Origin: Collybiopsis luxurians FD-317 M1
Taxonomy: Eukaryota; Basidiomycota; Agaricomycetes; Agaricales; Omphalotaceae
Assembly (NCBI GenBank): GCA_000827265.1
Contig: KN834751.1
Coordinates: 837,977 to 901,976, forward strand
DNA: 64,000 bases
Direction: 5' to 3'
Part shown: one piece after another, positions 11,898 to 22,741 of the stretch
Layout: each line of letters begins with the position of its first letter
Position numbering within the stretch: the stretch's first letter is position 1
The notes under the pieces: model-generated
Told to the model about the DNA's origin: nothing
Databases searched by the model: none
What the model saw: only the letters and a program-made list of their open reading frames with translations
Program-made: the position numbers and the translations under genes

Positions 11898-14800
11898 TTA
11901 CTGGAACAGACGCCGAGCTCCTCCAGAGATAGACTTTACTTGATCCAGAAGCCTCGAACACGGTGCACCGCCTTCACCAGACGCCGCAACTTGAATTTCG
12001 CACAACGAGCGGAAGGCCACGGTCTTCGCGAAATTGAACTTTTCACCCTTCGAGTAGGCATACGAAGCCTTGACATGGTCAATGTCGGGCAAAGCACCCG
12101 TAAGGCCGGGAATGTCGCTGGCATAAGCACGGATTACCGAGTCCATTCGGCGGTCCTTCGCCTTTTCATCCATGGCCTTCTTTTTAGACTTGCTCCCTGA
12201 TTTCTTCTCGATAGATTTGCATTTTATCGCAAACTCGACATAAGCCCGGTTGACGTGCTGTTCGATCATTCTCAGGTCTGCCTGACGCGCTGCCTGCAAA
12301 CCTCTTCCTATATCATCGAGACTTATCCGGCAAGCCGATGGGATGTACTTGGTGACATCGGGAGGAAGAGCGGCGGCCTGACAGAGACGTTGCGCCTTCT
12401 TATATGGTTCGAGAAGGATGTCCGATTTTTGGGATGGAGGGGGTAGTTTATTGAACTTTTCCTCGTGCATTTTCAAGAGCTTCTCACCGAAAGCTTGGAG
12501 CTTGTCATAAATGAAATCCGACTCGTCCGATTCCTTTTTCTTGAGCTCCGCCTCGAAAGTTCTGCTCTGTTCTCCGTCCTTCTCCCGAACTTCAGCTCGA
12601 AGGACTTTCCCCGTTTTTGCAGAATCCAGCAGGTCGTTGAAACTACAAAGATGCACAGTGAGAGAAAAGTCACAAAAGATGGAATCAACTTACAGGAAAG
12701 CAAGCCTTTCAGCTTGTTCCGATGCATATCCGTGAAGTCGAACAGCCTTTTCGTGGAAGGTATCGTACAGACCAACACTAGAGTCGCTCAGACCGCCCAA
12801 AAAGGACGAGATGAAGATCTTCTGAGCATCAGCAACGTGTTTCTCCCCAATTTCGTCCAAGAATTCAGCCACCCTCTTGACCTGGGTTTCGAAGCTCGAG
12901 GATATACCTTCGGGGGGAACAACGAGCTCAGAGACTTGGAAGGCTTCAACCAAAACTTTCGTCCAAATCAAAATCAACTCGTCTACGAAGAATGATTCAG
13001 ACTGGTGCACAATCCAAGCGAGTAAAAATACACACCGCCGTCATGATCTAAAGTCCAAAACTGATTTAAGTACAAAACGAGATGTGATGTAGCACAACTT
13101 ACCCCCTCCTGAGCACTTGCTCATCAAACTAACGAGCCCTTGAAGTGAACGAGAAGGCTTCGTAGGAACAATGATAACGTCCGAGTACCGGTGGAGCTCG
13201 GGTATATCCACAGCTCTGACCTGTTCAATAACCAGTTAGGTCTTGATTGAATCCAATGATCATCGCAGCTGCATACCTTCTGTATGTCAGAGCGAACTCG
13301 AAATGGGTATCTAAAAGTCTCAAGTCAGCCTCAAAATACAACCAAGCCAGTGTTACTGTAACTTGCCGTCCAATCTAATGATGACACGGAAAACCTCAGT
13401 TCAATTTCACACAATGATCTCTTTTTGAGACTCACCAGCACCTCTCCGGTCACAACGTGAAAGAGTGTTTGCGTAGCAGGATCCTTGACAGGCGTAGAGA
13501 ATCTGAAAAAGATTTCATTCTCATCTAAAGCACCAATAGGATCTACAGTGCAGGCAATGAGCATACAAAGCGAACACCGTTTGTCCGACTTACCAGGTAT
13601 TACAAAGGCTGAGGTGGCGGAACCTTCTGGAAGGGGTATACTGCACTTTTCGATAGCCCCAGCTACGGTGGTTTTCAATATCCATTGTAACGCGTCCCAT
13701 AACATTGAATCCTGCGAAGGATGAAACCCCGCTTGGACCAGCTCTAGCGCGGTCTCGTGCAGAGAAAACGGCACTAGACAGTAATCAGATGATACCTAAT
13801 AAAAATTGCGCCGCTGAAAGTATACGCACCACCCGATGTCTCATTCCTTCCACCCGTGTCCTGATCATCAGGAGCCCCATCTCTCTTGTAGTCTCTTCCT
13901 GCGAGTCCCAATGCCCTAGCCTTAGCCGCAGCAAGACGCGAGGTTCTGACATGTGAGACCTTTCCATTCCGGTTAATCGCATCCCACAAGGCAGGCATCG
14001 CAAACTCTCCAGACTCCCACTGAGTCAACGGCCTGATCATCTCTTCAAGCCCCTTCTCCATCAGCTCTTTGAAGATAACATCCTGCACACCGTTGGCCCA
14101 AAGATTGAGTACACTCTGCTTTTTCAGCGCAACCATGGACCCGGAAGTTGAAAGGGAGGGTAAAGCCGCATGACACAAGTCGAATATGCAATGTGCTCGG
14201 TCCAGGGTGGTGTAGTGTCCACGACACAAGTTGCAGTCACCTTGCGCTAGATGTACACGATGTCCTTGCTTATGATTGAAGTGAGGGTACACAATTTTCC
14301 GCTGAGAGTCGCGGATCCATATATGGGGCTCGTCGCTCTTGTCAAACGGATGAAGGGTCCAGAGACCTTTAGAACCGGCAATACGACCCTGAACGGCCGT
14401 GGGGCGAGTGTGGTAATTGAGCGCACTGGCAATATCCTTCATAGCAGTTTCATTGATGAAACCGCAACCGTCAGTGAGTACCTTGTGCGCTGGAGGCTTT
14501 TTGTCCCGACAATCAGAGGCAACTAGGGAAACGAGATATTTGGATTGGTGTAAAAGGATCAAATGGAAATTTTACAGACCGATATCGTCAATAAAGTGGA
14601 TATTTTCCACTTTAAAAATGAGAGCTGGCATAGAATTAGACAGGGCCAAGGCAGCCCTGGCCGCATATTTAGATATAGGCTAGTTCAAAGTTCAGAACAG
14701 AAAATCATATTAGCAAGACGGCGGATAGTTACCTGTTGAGAATTGAGTCTCATTGGATTATGCCATTCCAATACTTCTCCAAGTGACTTCCTGTGAAGAT

Positions 14801-16582
14801 CTCCGAATTTCTCCACAGCTACTCTCTCGTAATCCTCATTGATCTCAACCAAATAAACAGCACTCTCCTTCGGTGGCGTGGGGGCATACACTCGTCCATT
14901 AAGGATGAACTTGCGAGTCAAAAACTTTATCATTCGGGCTTTACCCGGGCCGCGAAGAAACTCATCCGCGATTCTGACCTGCAAAACGCGTCGGGAGCCA
15001 AATTGACGGGCAAACCGAGTGGAGCGGCGCATTTCTACGGGCTCTAGTCGCAATCTCAGTTTGCCCGTTGCGAGCTCCTCGAGGATGACAACTTGCTGAA
15101 TCTGACCGCCAAACCAATTAGTAGCGCCCAGATAGTCACCACTCAATCCCAAGCCTCGCTGCGAGTTCTCGAGAATCGCCAGTTGCTCGCGGTCATATTC
15201 GACTCTGGTAAGTGAAGAAAACTATTAGCCCAGGACATGAATGGCTGTGACACGATACCAACCCAATTTCGGTGTTGCTCGACTTTGGCGGAGTGTCTTC
15301 ATTCATGATATATTTGACCAGATGCATTACTTCTGCATCTGACTTTCCGGCAAAATTATCGATCTTCTCCCGGACCCTCTCCCAAGTCCACTCCTTCAAT
15401 TGAGCGCCTCGGGCGAGCTCGAATTGCGTTCCCCACGGAACCAGACCTCGAGGGTTGTCAAAAAGCTTCTGAGTTTCCGTGTCATGCGAGATGAGATGAA
15501 CGTCGATATGAAGCTTCGCATCGCCAGAGGGGAAGAGAGCTTTGAGTGGCGAAGAATAGAAATTTGGAAGAGTTTTAAGGACGGGCGCGAGTGTAGATGA
15601 AGCAGACTCCTGCTTGATAGATGGGGAGGAGGCCGAGGAAATAGAGGACGAACGCGACGAGGACGAACCTTCCGAGAAAGGGTCGCCGCGTGAAGATTTG
15701 AATGATTGAGCCGGCGATAACGTCAACTGACCAAAGAGTGAGGGCGGAGAGATAGTAGAATCTCCGCTAGAAAAAAAATCGTCTGACTGCACCGAGGTGC
15801 TTCGCGAAAGAGGCGATGGAAACGATGTGGTTGAAGACATCGTATCCTGTCGGGATAAGGAAGATCTGTCGAAAAGAGAAGAAGCAGAGTCACTGTCGAC
15901 CTCTGTGTCTACCACATCTGCGTGCCGTAGAGTTAGGACGAAACCACGTTTCCAGCACCTGAAGACTAACCTTCCTCATCCGAAGAAATATAGATTACTG
16001 GGATTTCCTGACAACACGACTGCACTCAAACAATATTTGGAACAGAAAATAACATTCTGCTTACCCTGCTAGGACCGCGAGTCGGGTTGGAGTTCCCTAC
16101 AGAGCAAATTTATTCAGCCAATATGCGTAGTGTTACAAGAAACACTCACCGCTGACGCGAGACATGATTGGTATCGAGCTGGTGGGGTTCGTCGAACGAC
16201 GTGACACAGGCGACTGGGATATAGAATCCTCAGTAGATTTGGTGGCTCGAACCGTATTAGTAGTCGCTATTCGTACTTTGAGCTGTGGTAGTTTCGAAAA
16301 GAGAAACGCTCAACTGACCAGGCCTACTCGCCACCTTTTTGGGGGGCTTTCTGGGTGTGGTCAAGGGGGATTTGACTGTCGTGTACATTTGTAAGCTGCT
16401 GTCAAACCTTGGCCGATAAGACTTACCCAGGTGCATGTTGATTTCGTCGAGAAACTCAGACCCGTCTGAGCCCAGTAGATCCTCTTCATCAGCGTTCTAC
16501 AGATATCGATTCAATTCAGACTGCGGGCATCGTGTTGGAATCATTGATAGGCTGTACCCACCTGAGCATGCGCATACACCAT
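11898..16582 (-). CDS. RNA-dependent RNA polymerase (QDE-1/RDR type)
   Basis: Cell-encoded RdRP of RNA silencing: copies single-stranded RNA into dsRNA that Dicer cuts into small RNAs. My 18-exon model joins in phase throughout and gives about 1,225 residues. Exons, high to low: 16582-16562, 16496-16427, 16375-16335, 16213-16150, 16096-16065, 16007-15971, 15917-15263, 15204-14733, 14679-14580, 14522-13830, 13773-13594, 13542-13436, 13374-13367, 13310-13277, 13220-13103, 13047-13036, 12982-12694, 12642-11898. The N terminus is acidic and Ser-rich. RdRP landmarks: VPWGTQFELARG, KVLTDGCGFIN, IPLPEGSATSAFVIPDP, GRYPFRVRSDIQKVRAVDIP, catalytic SGGDHDGDELILIW, and FNDLLDSAKTGKVL. All three aspartates of DxDGD are present. 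Least certain: the donor of the third exon (gtggcg) and the exact start. Confidence 0.9.
13036..13047 (-). other. 12-base micro-exon carrying the RdRP catalytic core
   Basis: Flanked by a 55-base intron (13048-13102, gtaagt...tttag) and a 53-base intron (12983-13035, gtgtgt...cgtag, branch-like ctgaat). It supplies the middle of DHDGD: the first Asp codon is split G|AT at its upstream edge and the last G|AC at its downstream edge. Skipping or retaining it without both introns breaks the frame or the motif. Confidence 0.8.
13311..13374 (-). other. 8-base micro-exon followed by a GC-AG intron in the RdRP gene
   Basis: ATTGGACG (13374-13367) lies between a 61-base GT-AG intron (13375-13435) and a 56-base intron (13311-13366) that starts gcaagt, the strong GC-AG donor consensus, and ends cttttag. 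Only this reading gives the conserved ...GEVL-IGR-YPFRVRSDIQK; the GT donors close by (gttaca, gtaaca) with the same acceptor throw the frame into a stop. Confidence 0.75.
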
Positions 16583-17893
16583 TTTTGGTAAACTCGCCTA
16601 TTGAATTGTTGGCCTTTCAGGCAGCAAGAGAGGAGCAGGGGGTATACTGAGTGGTTATCCTCGAATATATATGAGTATTTCCGAGTGAAAAGGTAATAGA
16701 AGCTAGAGGAGATTCTCACCAAGATCGCCAGAGATAGCCGTAAAGTGCAACATTGATTCGACCACGTGATCGAAGTCCAGGACGCGAATCAGTCACTGAG
16801 TCATTCCGAAAAACTTCTTGAGGATCCTTGAAACAAAATACCCGCGCTTGCTCGATCACAGAGCAATAAGCTGTCGATTTTGACGTCAGGTAGCGGATAT
16901 CATTGGGGGGCTAAGCTAAAAAAAAAAGAATGTTCGGCCGTACGTATCTCCATCCTTCAGACATGGCATCCATGGCAGCTGAGCAACCCGTACAGCAATA
17001 TACTACCGCAGTTCGAGTTCAAGATTAGAATTCCGAAGGCATTCATCCCGGAATCACTGCGAAGCATTTTCATTGAGTTTTGAAGCATCCTCGATGCTGC
17101 TTGCCGAACTTTTTTCTTCTACCAGCTGAGGGACTTGCTTGCGTCGCGAAAAGACAATGACGGAAGCGGCATACTACTTATATACGCCGCTAACGTTAAC
17201 TTTTTTTTTTCCACTGGAGTCATCTTTGTATAGTTACTACCTCCCGCGACTGACTGGACTTTTGTATGAATCAGTTTCACTAGATACTAATAAGCTTCTC
17301 ATGATGGTTTCGCGTCACTCTTTAGCTTTCATAGGAACTTTTCATCGATTCAAGTACATTAGTGAGTCGGTACTTGAGTAGAGCGAAAAATATTCTCACT
17401 GAGCCTGAGTGGTAGACACTTCCGTACGCGACGCTTACAAGTGCTGGGTATAAGTGTGAGAACAAAGTTAATTTGCCTAGCAGTGCGACTAAAACGGGGG
17501 CGAGAAATCTTCTTCAAGCATCGGCAAAGCAGTGGAATGTGTCCATTTCTCTATAATTATCTATTTCGAGTCTAAAGCCTATAAAATTCTTTCCAGGTTC
17601 CTAGATACTAGTGTCGCCACAGTGTCCACGTGAATGAATCCTGTAGATCATCGCCAGAAGGAATCCGATTTTATCATTCTCCTTGCCTACCACCACCCCG
17701 TCGAGCGGTATCTTTCTTACAATACCTTTGGGATGCCTATCCATTTCTGCCACCAGTTCATCTATTCATCTATACAGGAAAAGGCGGCCATCATGTCGGC
17801 TACTTGGCCCGTTCTACGGTTCCTTAGTTGAATTCCAAAACTTAAAAGAACCCTTCACTCCTGCTCCGTTCAAGCACTGTCCCTTTCACGCAA
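16583..17893. other. divergent intergenic region, RdRP and FMO promoters
   Basis: 1.3 kb between two divergently transcribed genes. A CACGTG-containing site (ccacgtgatc) lies near 16,760. Short overlapping frames at 17,630-17,916 show no domain and are probably FMO leader sequence. Confidence 0.5.
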
Positions 17894-20053
17894 ATGGAAT
17901 CTCGCTTCCCCTTTGACGAGCCAGTTGGGATACTGGGTTCGGGAGCAGCAGGGTTGATTACTGCGCATACACTGATCAAGGATGGCTTTTCCAATGTTAC
18001 CGTATTGTCAAAAGACGTGTCGCCAGGGGGCGTGTGGTCAGCTCGAAGGGTCTATGATGGGCTCACGATCAACAGGTTGGGTTTGGAGTCCTCCGATGTT
18101 GACTGCGTCGGGACGCGACGTGCTAACATCTACTCATTTCCAGTGTTCATGGCGAATTCCGTTTCTCTCCTATGCCAATGCCACCCCCAGACAACCCTTC
18201 TACTGGTCGACTAACCGGACGGGACATGTGTGCTTATATGGAACACTTTGCCAATAAATTCTTAACGGACAAAGTTCGGTATAACACGGAGGTCAAAAAA
18301 GTCTACAGACCATCAGGCGAAAAGAAGGGATGGCTTGTTGATGTCCACAGCTTGCAAGGCGGCTCGGAACTTACAGAAACCTTGCATTTTGCACGATTGG
18401 TGCTATGTACCGGGGTCAGTTTACGTATCCTCAATTCGAGTAACCGTTTCGAACCATAGCCTTATCACAGGGCTGCCACGTTCCATTCATACCTCCTAGC
18501 CTTTCGCCGATCACTGCGCGTAACGAAGGTTTCCAAGGACGTGTATTCCACTCGTCACAATTCCGCTCAGAGCTTGATCGTCTTAGCCACAACGGCGAAA
18601 ATGTGAAATCCCTCGGCCGTGTTGTGATTATTGGAGGAGGAAAATCTGCACAAGATATCTCTGCTTATCTTGCGACACAAGGGGTACCAGTGTCGGTAGT
18701 ATTTGAAAGAACGGATGCGTTCTTGGCAAGTATCTTTCCTCTTCCACATTTTATCAGGAAAAGCAGGTATATGTCGCTTTCTTCGACTAAAAATAAGGAT
18801 TCTGACGTACGTAATCCTTACAGGTTTTTGAGTATCCTAGCGGGATACAAACATCTGGAGACGCGTCTGGAGTAAGTGTTCCCATTCGAGACGTATCAAT
18901 CTTACTGATATCAATATCAGGCGCTTTCTGCACACTACCTGGCTCGGCGGAATAATCACTAGTTTCACCTGGAAAATGATACAAAGGACATCAGTGGGCC
19001 AAATATTCCTTCCGTCTAAATTACATGTTCCTCACTGACGCCATCTAGATCGATGCCCTACATGTTTCCCGGGACTCTCCTCTGAATCCTTCTGATTCCC
19101 TCTTCTGGACTATCCGAACAAACGACGAGGGTGCTCCACGAAAGAATAGTTTCCATGACTTGGCGAACAAGGGACGGATCAATCTCGTTTCACCTTCTCG
19201 TGCAACATCGTTTGGAAAAGACGGGCGTTCTATCCTGCTGAACGATGGGAGTAGCCTCGAATGCGACACTGTCGTACTCGCAACCGGATATTCATCTTCC
19301 TGGACCATGTTCGATGGTTTGTCTTCCTGTCTTCCATCCTCAACCCGAATGCTGTATCTGATCATCACGCTACAGAGCAAACATCTCTCGAATTAGGATT
19401 AGCCCGCCATCCGCCCAGTAGCTCTGCATATGCCCTGGAGAACCGCTGGAATTACACTAGCTTTGTTGATCCCCCTAAAGCCAAGTCACATATACCTCAG
19501 TGGACTACTTCTGTTTACCGAGGAATCGTCCCCGCGGAAAACCTGCTGAAGCATGATCTCGCTATCAATGGTGCCGTAGTAAGCCCAGCCAACGACCTCA
19601 CCTTGCTCGTACTCGTACTCACCGGTTCGTTTACAGTTCACTACAAATAATGGGTACTCTTTCGAAGTGGTCGCCCACTGGATCTCATCCTACTTTCTCC
19701 GCGATCCGCATCTCCGACTGCCTAAAACAGTCGATGAGGCTTTGGATAGCGCAGAACAAGATGCCGCTTGGATTAGACGGCGACATCCTGGTGCACTGCT
19801 GTGGGTGAATCCCAGTTACAGTAGTAGTATTGCTTTTTGGACGTGAGTGTCATTTGGGCCACTCATTCAGAAGTCAATTGAGTGTTAACTTTGTAATCCT
19901 ACCCTATACAGATGGCCTCAGGCGATGGATGAATTGCTCCGCGATATGGGACTGAAAACTGGCAGGAGTGGTGGGAATTGGTTGAGTTGGCCGTTTAAAG
20001 TGATTAGTGTGGATGAAATATCTACTCTCGGCGAGGAACGTAGGGGCAGGTAG
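17894..20053 (+). CDS. flavin-containing monooxygenase-like oxidoreductase
   Basis: Nine exons that join in phase (17894-18075, 18144-18414, 18471-18766, 18824-18871, 18921-18993, 19049-19316, 19376-19578, 19637-19842, 19912-20053) give about 562 residues. FAD-binding GxGxxG is GILGSGAAGL near residue 12; NADPH-binding GGGKSAQDIS lies near residue 200; VVLATGYSSSW is the ATGY element of class B flavoprotein monooxygenases. Family role: NADPH- and O2-dependent oxygenation of N, S or carbonyl groups; substrate unknown. The neighbourhood shows no biosynthetic backbone enzyme, so involvement in a specific pathway cannot be claimed. Confidence 0.87.
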
Positions 20054-20663
20054 CAATAGGCGAGACTTGCTTCCTCAGGTTTAATAACTCCCTTGACCTC
20101 TATTTTGATTTACTATATTGTATTTGTTCGTAGTCACGTATGGGCCTGGGTATATCCAGAGTATCTATGCTTACGATTTTGTTATTTTTTTTTTACCTTG
20201 TGTACAATTTAGGCTGTTGAGAACAAAATGGGCAGGGCCGATTCAGCGGAAAAGCGTACTTCTCGTTCCGTGTTCCTCGCAGCTAATGCTTGTTTTCTAA
20301 AAGGCCTTCATTTCAAAACGCCCCCCTCGTCTCAGCCCAGTTTGAGTCCGTTGACCTGGAGCGATCAAGACCGTGACTCGAAACCGGAGTACATGTTGAT
20401 GCGTCATGGAAGCACATACATTGTGGGGACTTAACAGTCCATAGCTTTAAGACGGTCTATGCTCAGTACTTAGCTCTGCGGGTACTGAAAATGTGAACTC
20501 GTAAGATGTGTATGAATGAAAGCTGATGCGTCAATGCACAGCGCCCCGAAAAAAGGAACAGGAGAAAAAAAAAAGGGGCGAATAGCTTAGTACGTCTGAG
20601 CAGCAACTTGTACAAGGCAAACTTGACATGAAAAGATCGAAGTATTTTCGATTAGACGAAATA
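20054..20663. other. intergenic, convergent 3' ends
   Basis: Between the FMO stop and the stop of the minus-strand gene at 20,664. No gene recognised; short poly-T and poly-A tracts suit 3' UTRs. Confidence 0.5.
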
Positions 20664-21473
20664 TCATAACGACGATACAGAAGTAGAGCTCTGTTTCCGC
20701 CTATCTAGAACTTTGTCTTTTTTATGACTGCCCTTCTTCTTCTTTGGCGGAGGTGGCGGCGGTAACCAAGCAGCACTGGCCAAATCATCGCTAACCCATC
20801 CACCCTTCCACTCCTTCAAAATCACTTCTCGCGCTGCGCTCCCTTTATACTTCTGCCCATTAACAATCGCATCATCATCCAGCGCAATGTGCCAATGCCC
20901 TTTTTCGTTATCGACCGTAAGGAGCACCTCAGAGTCTGCCCGTCCACGGTGGAGGGTACATTGTGAGAGGGGAAAAGTAATTCCACGGGATCGTGAATGT
21001 CGTGCGGATTGAATGAAAACGCGCCGTTCTTCTGTTAGCGCTTTCTGAACAGCGGATTTATCCATTCTAGTGGAGTTTACGACGGCGGCGTTTATAGGAG
21101 GAAAGACATCTAGGACTTTGGTGTATCTAAACCCAGCAATGAAAAGTGCAGAAGCGGCTCCTGCACCCCCGACAAAGAAGCCTAAGCAAAGACCTAGGCG
21201 CTGCCATATTGGCCGGAGCTCGTAATACTCGGAATGAGATGGAACTTCAGAGTCCGACTTTCCATCAATGGGTCTTGACCAATGATTCCAGGTGAGCTCT
21301 ATGGCTGAACCGGTCATGAAGATATCGCCGGCGGCCAATGCCCAAGTATATTTTGCCCACCAGGGTGAATGTCGTTGGAAGAGAGGAGGGTTGGGAGAGC
21401 TGTATACATGAGGTGTTCCACCGGGACGAAGAAAGCGAACGAATGTTTTGGCAGCTTGGACCGCTGCAGACAT
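20664..21473 (-). CDS. conserved membrane protein, possibly TMEM223-like
   Basis: 269 residues in one exon. Two hydrophobic segments are visible: YTWALAAGDIFMTGSAIEL (about 42-60) and LGLCLGFFVGGAGAASALF (about 93-112). A short polar domain follows, then a Pro-rich run and a Lys-rich tail. The order (two membrane segments, then a small domain with an ITFPLSQC-like strand) resembles the mitochondrial TMEM223 family, but the resemblance is by eye. The sequence ACGCGACGCG lies about 46 bases upstream of the ATG. Confidence 0.6.
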   Translation of the reverse strand: MSAAVQAAKTFVRFLRPGGTPHVYSSPNPPLFQRHSPWWAKYTWALAAGDIFMTGSAIELTWNHWSRPIDGKSDSEVPSHSEYYELRPIWQRLGLCLGFFVGGAGAASALFIAGFRYTKVLDVFPPINAAVVNSTRMDKSAVQKALTEERRVFIQSARHSRSRGITFPLSQCTLHRGRADSEVLLTVDNEKGHWHIALDDDAIVNGQKYKGSAAREVILKEWKGGWVSDDLASAAWLPPPPPPKKKKGSHKKDKVLDRRKQSSTSVSSL

Positions 21474-22266
21474 GGCCGTCTGGGCCCGAGAAAAAAATCT
21501 GGGATCATGTGCTGGCGCGACGCGACGCGCCGGGCGTCCAATGCCTGGCTGCTCAGAATGTACATGTTCTGTGGATGCTAGCTGGTCGTAGCTTGCCCTA
21601 TTAGCAAGGAGATGATGAATATAAAAAGAGGGCTACATGTATATTTTACAGAGTTGGAGGACCACTGTTTAAATGGCGAAGGCGAGGCCTGGACTCGAAT
21701 ATGCCTAGGGAAAATAGACACCAGCCTAAGCTCAAATTGAAGCTGTACATACTCTTCACGGAAAGTTTACAAAAGAGCTGAGGCTTTCGCTCTTTCTTAT
21801 CCCACTTGTAGCATCACCTTCTGTTTCCTGCGCCAGAAAGAAGTTTCCATTGTACACCGGAAAGGTAGAGGTATATTACGCCAATTGGTTTCCTAATTTT
21901 ATTAATGGTTCATATCTACGGCCGACGAGAATTCATCCCTACCGACAAAACTGCAGTTTCTGTGACACCCGTCGATAAAGCCGCCCGAGTCAGCCTTCCT
22001 TCCCTCTTCGACACAGTCTATAAGAATGACTAGGTGGGCAATTCTGCGCTGTCTTCTGCGAGAATTACTAGTACAAGCCGAATTAGTCCATTCGGGATTT
22101 TTGAGATAGAAGGACGCTACAAGTCTATGTGTGTTAGAATGAGCCTGCGCAAAATTTTGCTTCCTAAACCCCATGCTATTATCGAAAGCCAGCATTATCA
22201 GTTTTTCGGTTTAGATATCATGATTCAGTCTCTGAAAAGTAATAGGTCAAAGCTGGTTTTCTTCAT
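21474..22266. other. intergenic
   Basis: Promoter side of the TMEM223-like gene and 3' side of the next minus-strand gene. It contains ACGCGACGCG near 21,518. Short frames here show no domain. Confidence 0.45.
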
Positions 22267-22596
22267 TCATGGAATCAACGACGAACCAGTACGGGAAGAA
22301 GGTGAAGTCTTGGACCTGCCCAGTAGAGCATCCTTCCAGCTCATCCTCTCTCCAGCTTCGTTAGGATCCCGTTTAGAATTTCGAGCAAGCCTCTTCAGCC
22401 TCTGAAGATCATCCTGCGACAAGGGTCCGTCAGACCGCAGTTCGTCCGCAATCGATTCTAAAACGGATTCCTGCGCGTTTATACGCGCTTTTTCGTCGGC
22501 GAGGGTATTCCTTTGGTAAATAAGATGAAGTGAAAGTGAAACGTTGGCCACAGAATAAAGGATATGAGGAAGATATCCAGAGAACAAGGGAGGCAT
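22267..22596 (-). CDS. small single-pass membrane protein, function unknown
   Basis: 109 residues. The N terminus (SGYLPHILYSVANVSLSLHL, about 6-25) looks like a membrane anchor, followed by a charged, heptad-like region and a short WKDALLGR box near the C terminus. Not recognised as a named family; the layout looks like a genuine short protein rather than a shadow frame. It shares a 145-base divergent promoter with the F-box gene at 22,742. Confidence 0.55.
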   Translation of the reverse strand: MPPLFSGYLPHILYSVANVSLSLHLIYQRNTLADEKARINAQESVLESIADELRSDGPLSQDDLQRLKRLARNSKRDPNEAGERMSWKDALLGRSKTSPSSRTGSSLIP

Positions 22597-22741
22597 TGGG
22601 AAACAATTTGGAAAGGAAATTTATTTTCAATCGTTTTCAATTCTGGGCGCCTCCTTAGACGCTTACATATATAAACCCCTAAGTCTGTTAGCCCGACCAG
22701 GTTGTTGAGTTCTGTTCTCTTGACGACCTTTTCTTATCATA
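22597..22741. promoter_or_regulatory. 145-base divergent promoter
   Basis: Separates the start codons of the small membrane protein (minus) and the F-box gene (plus). A TATA-like atatataaa lies at 22,667-22,675, about 67 bases before the F-box ATG. Confidence 0.5.

Noticed and set aside
12465..12995. 176-codon plus-strand frame
   Set aside because: Antisense to RdRP coding exons with conserved motifs.
13020..13060. Apparent frameshift and loss of the third catalytic Asp (DHDGG) in the RdRP gene
   Set aside because: A 53-base canonical intron directly after GACGGCG restores DHDGD and the frame; all other exons also join in phase.
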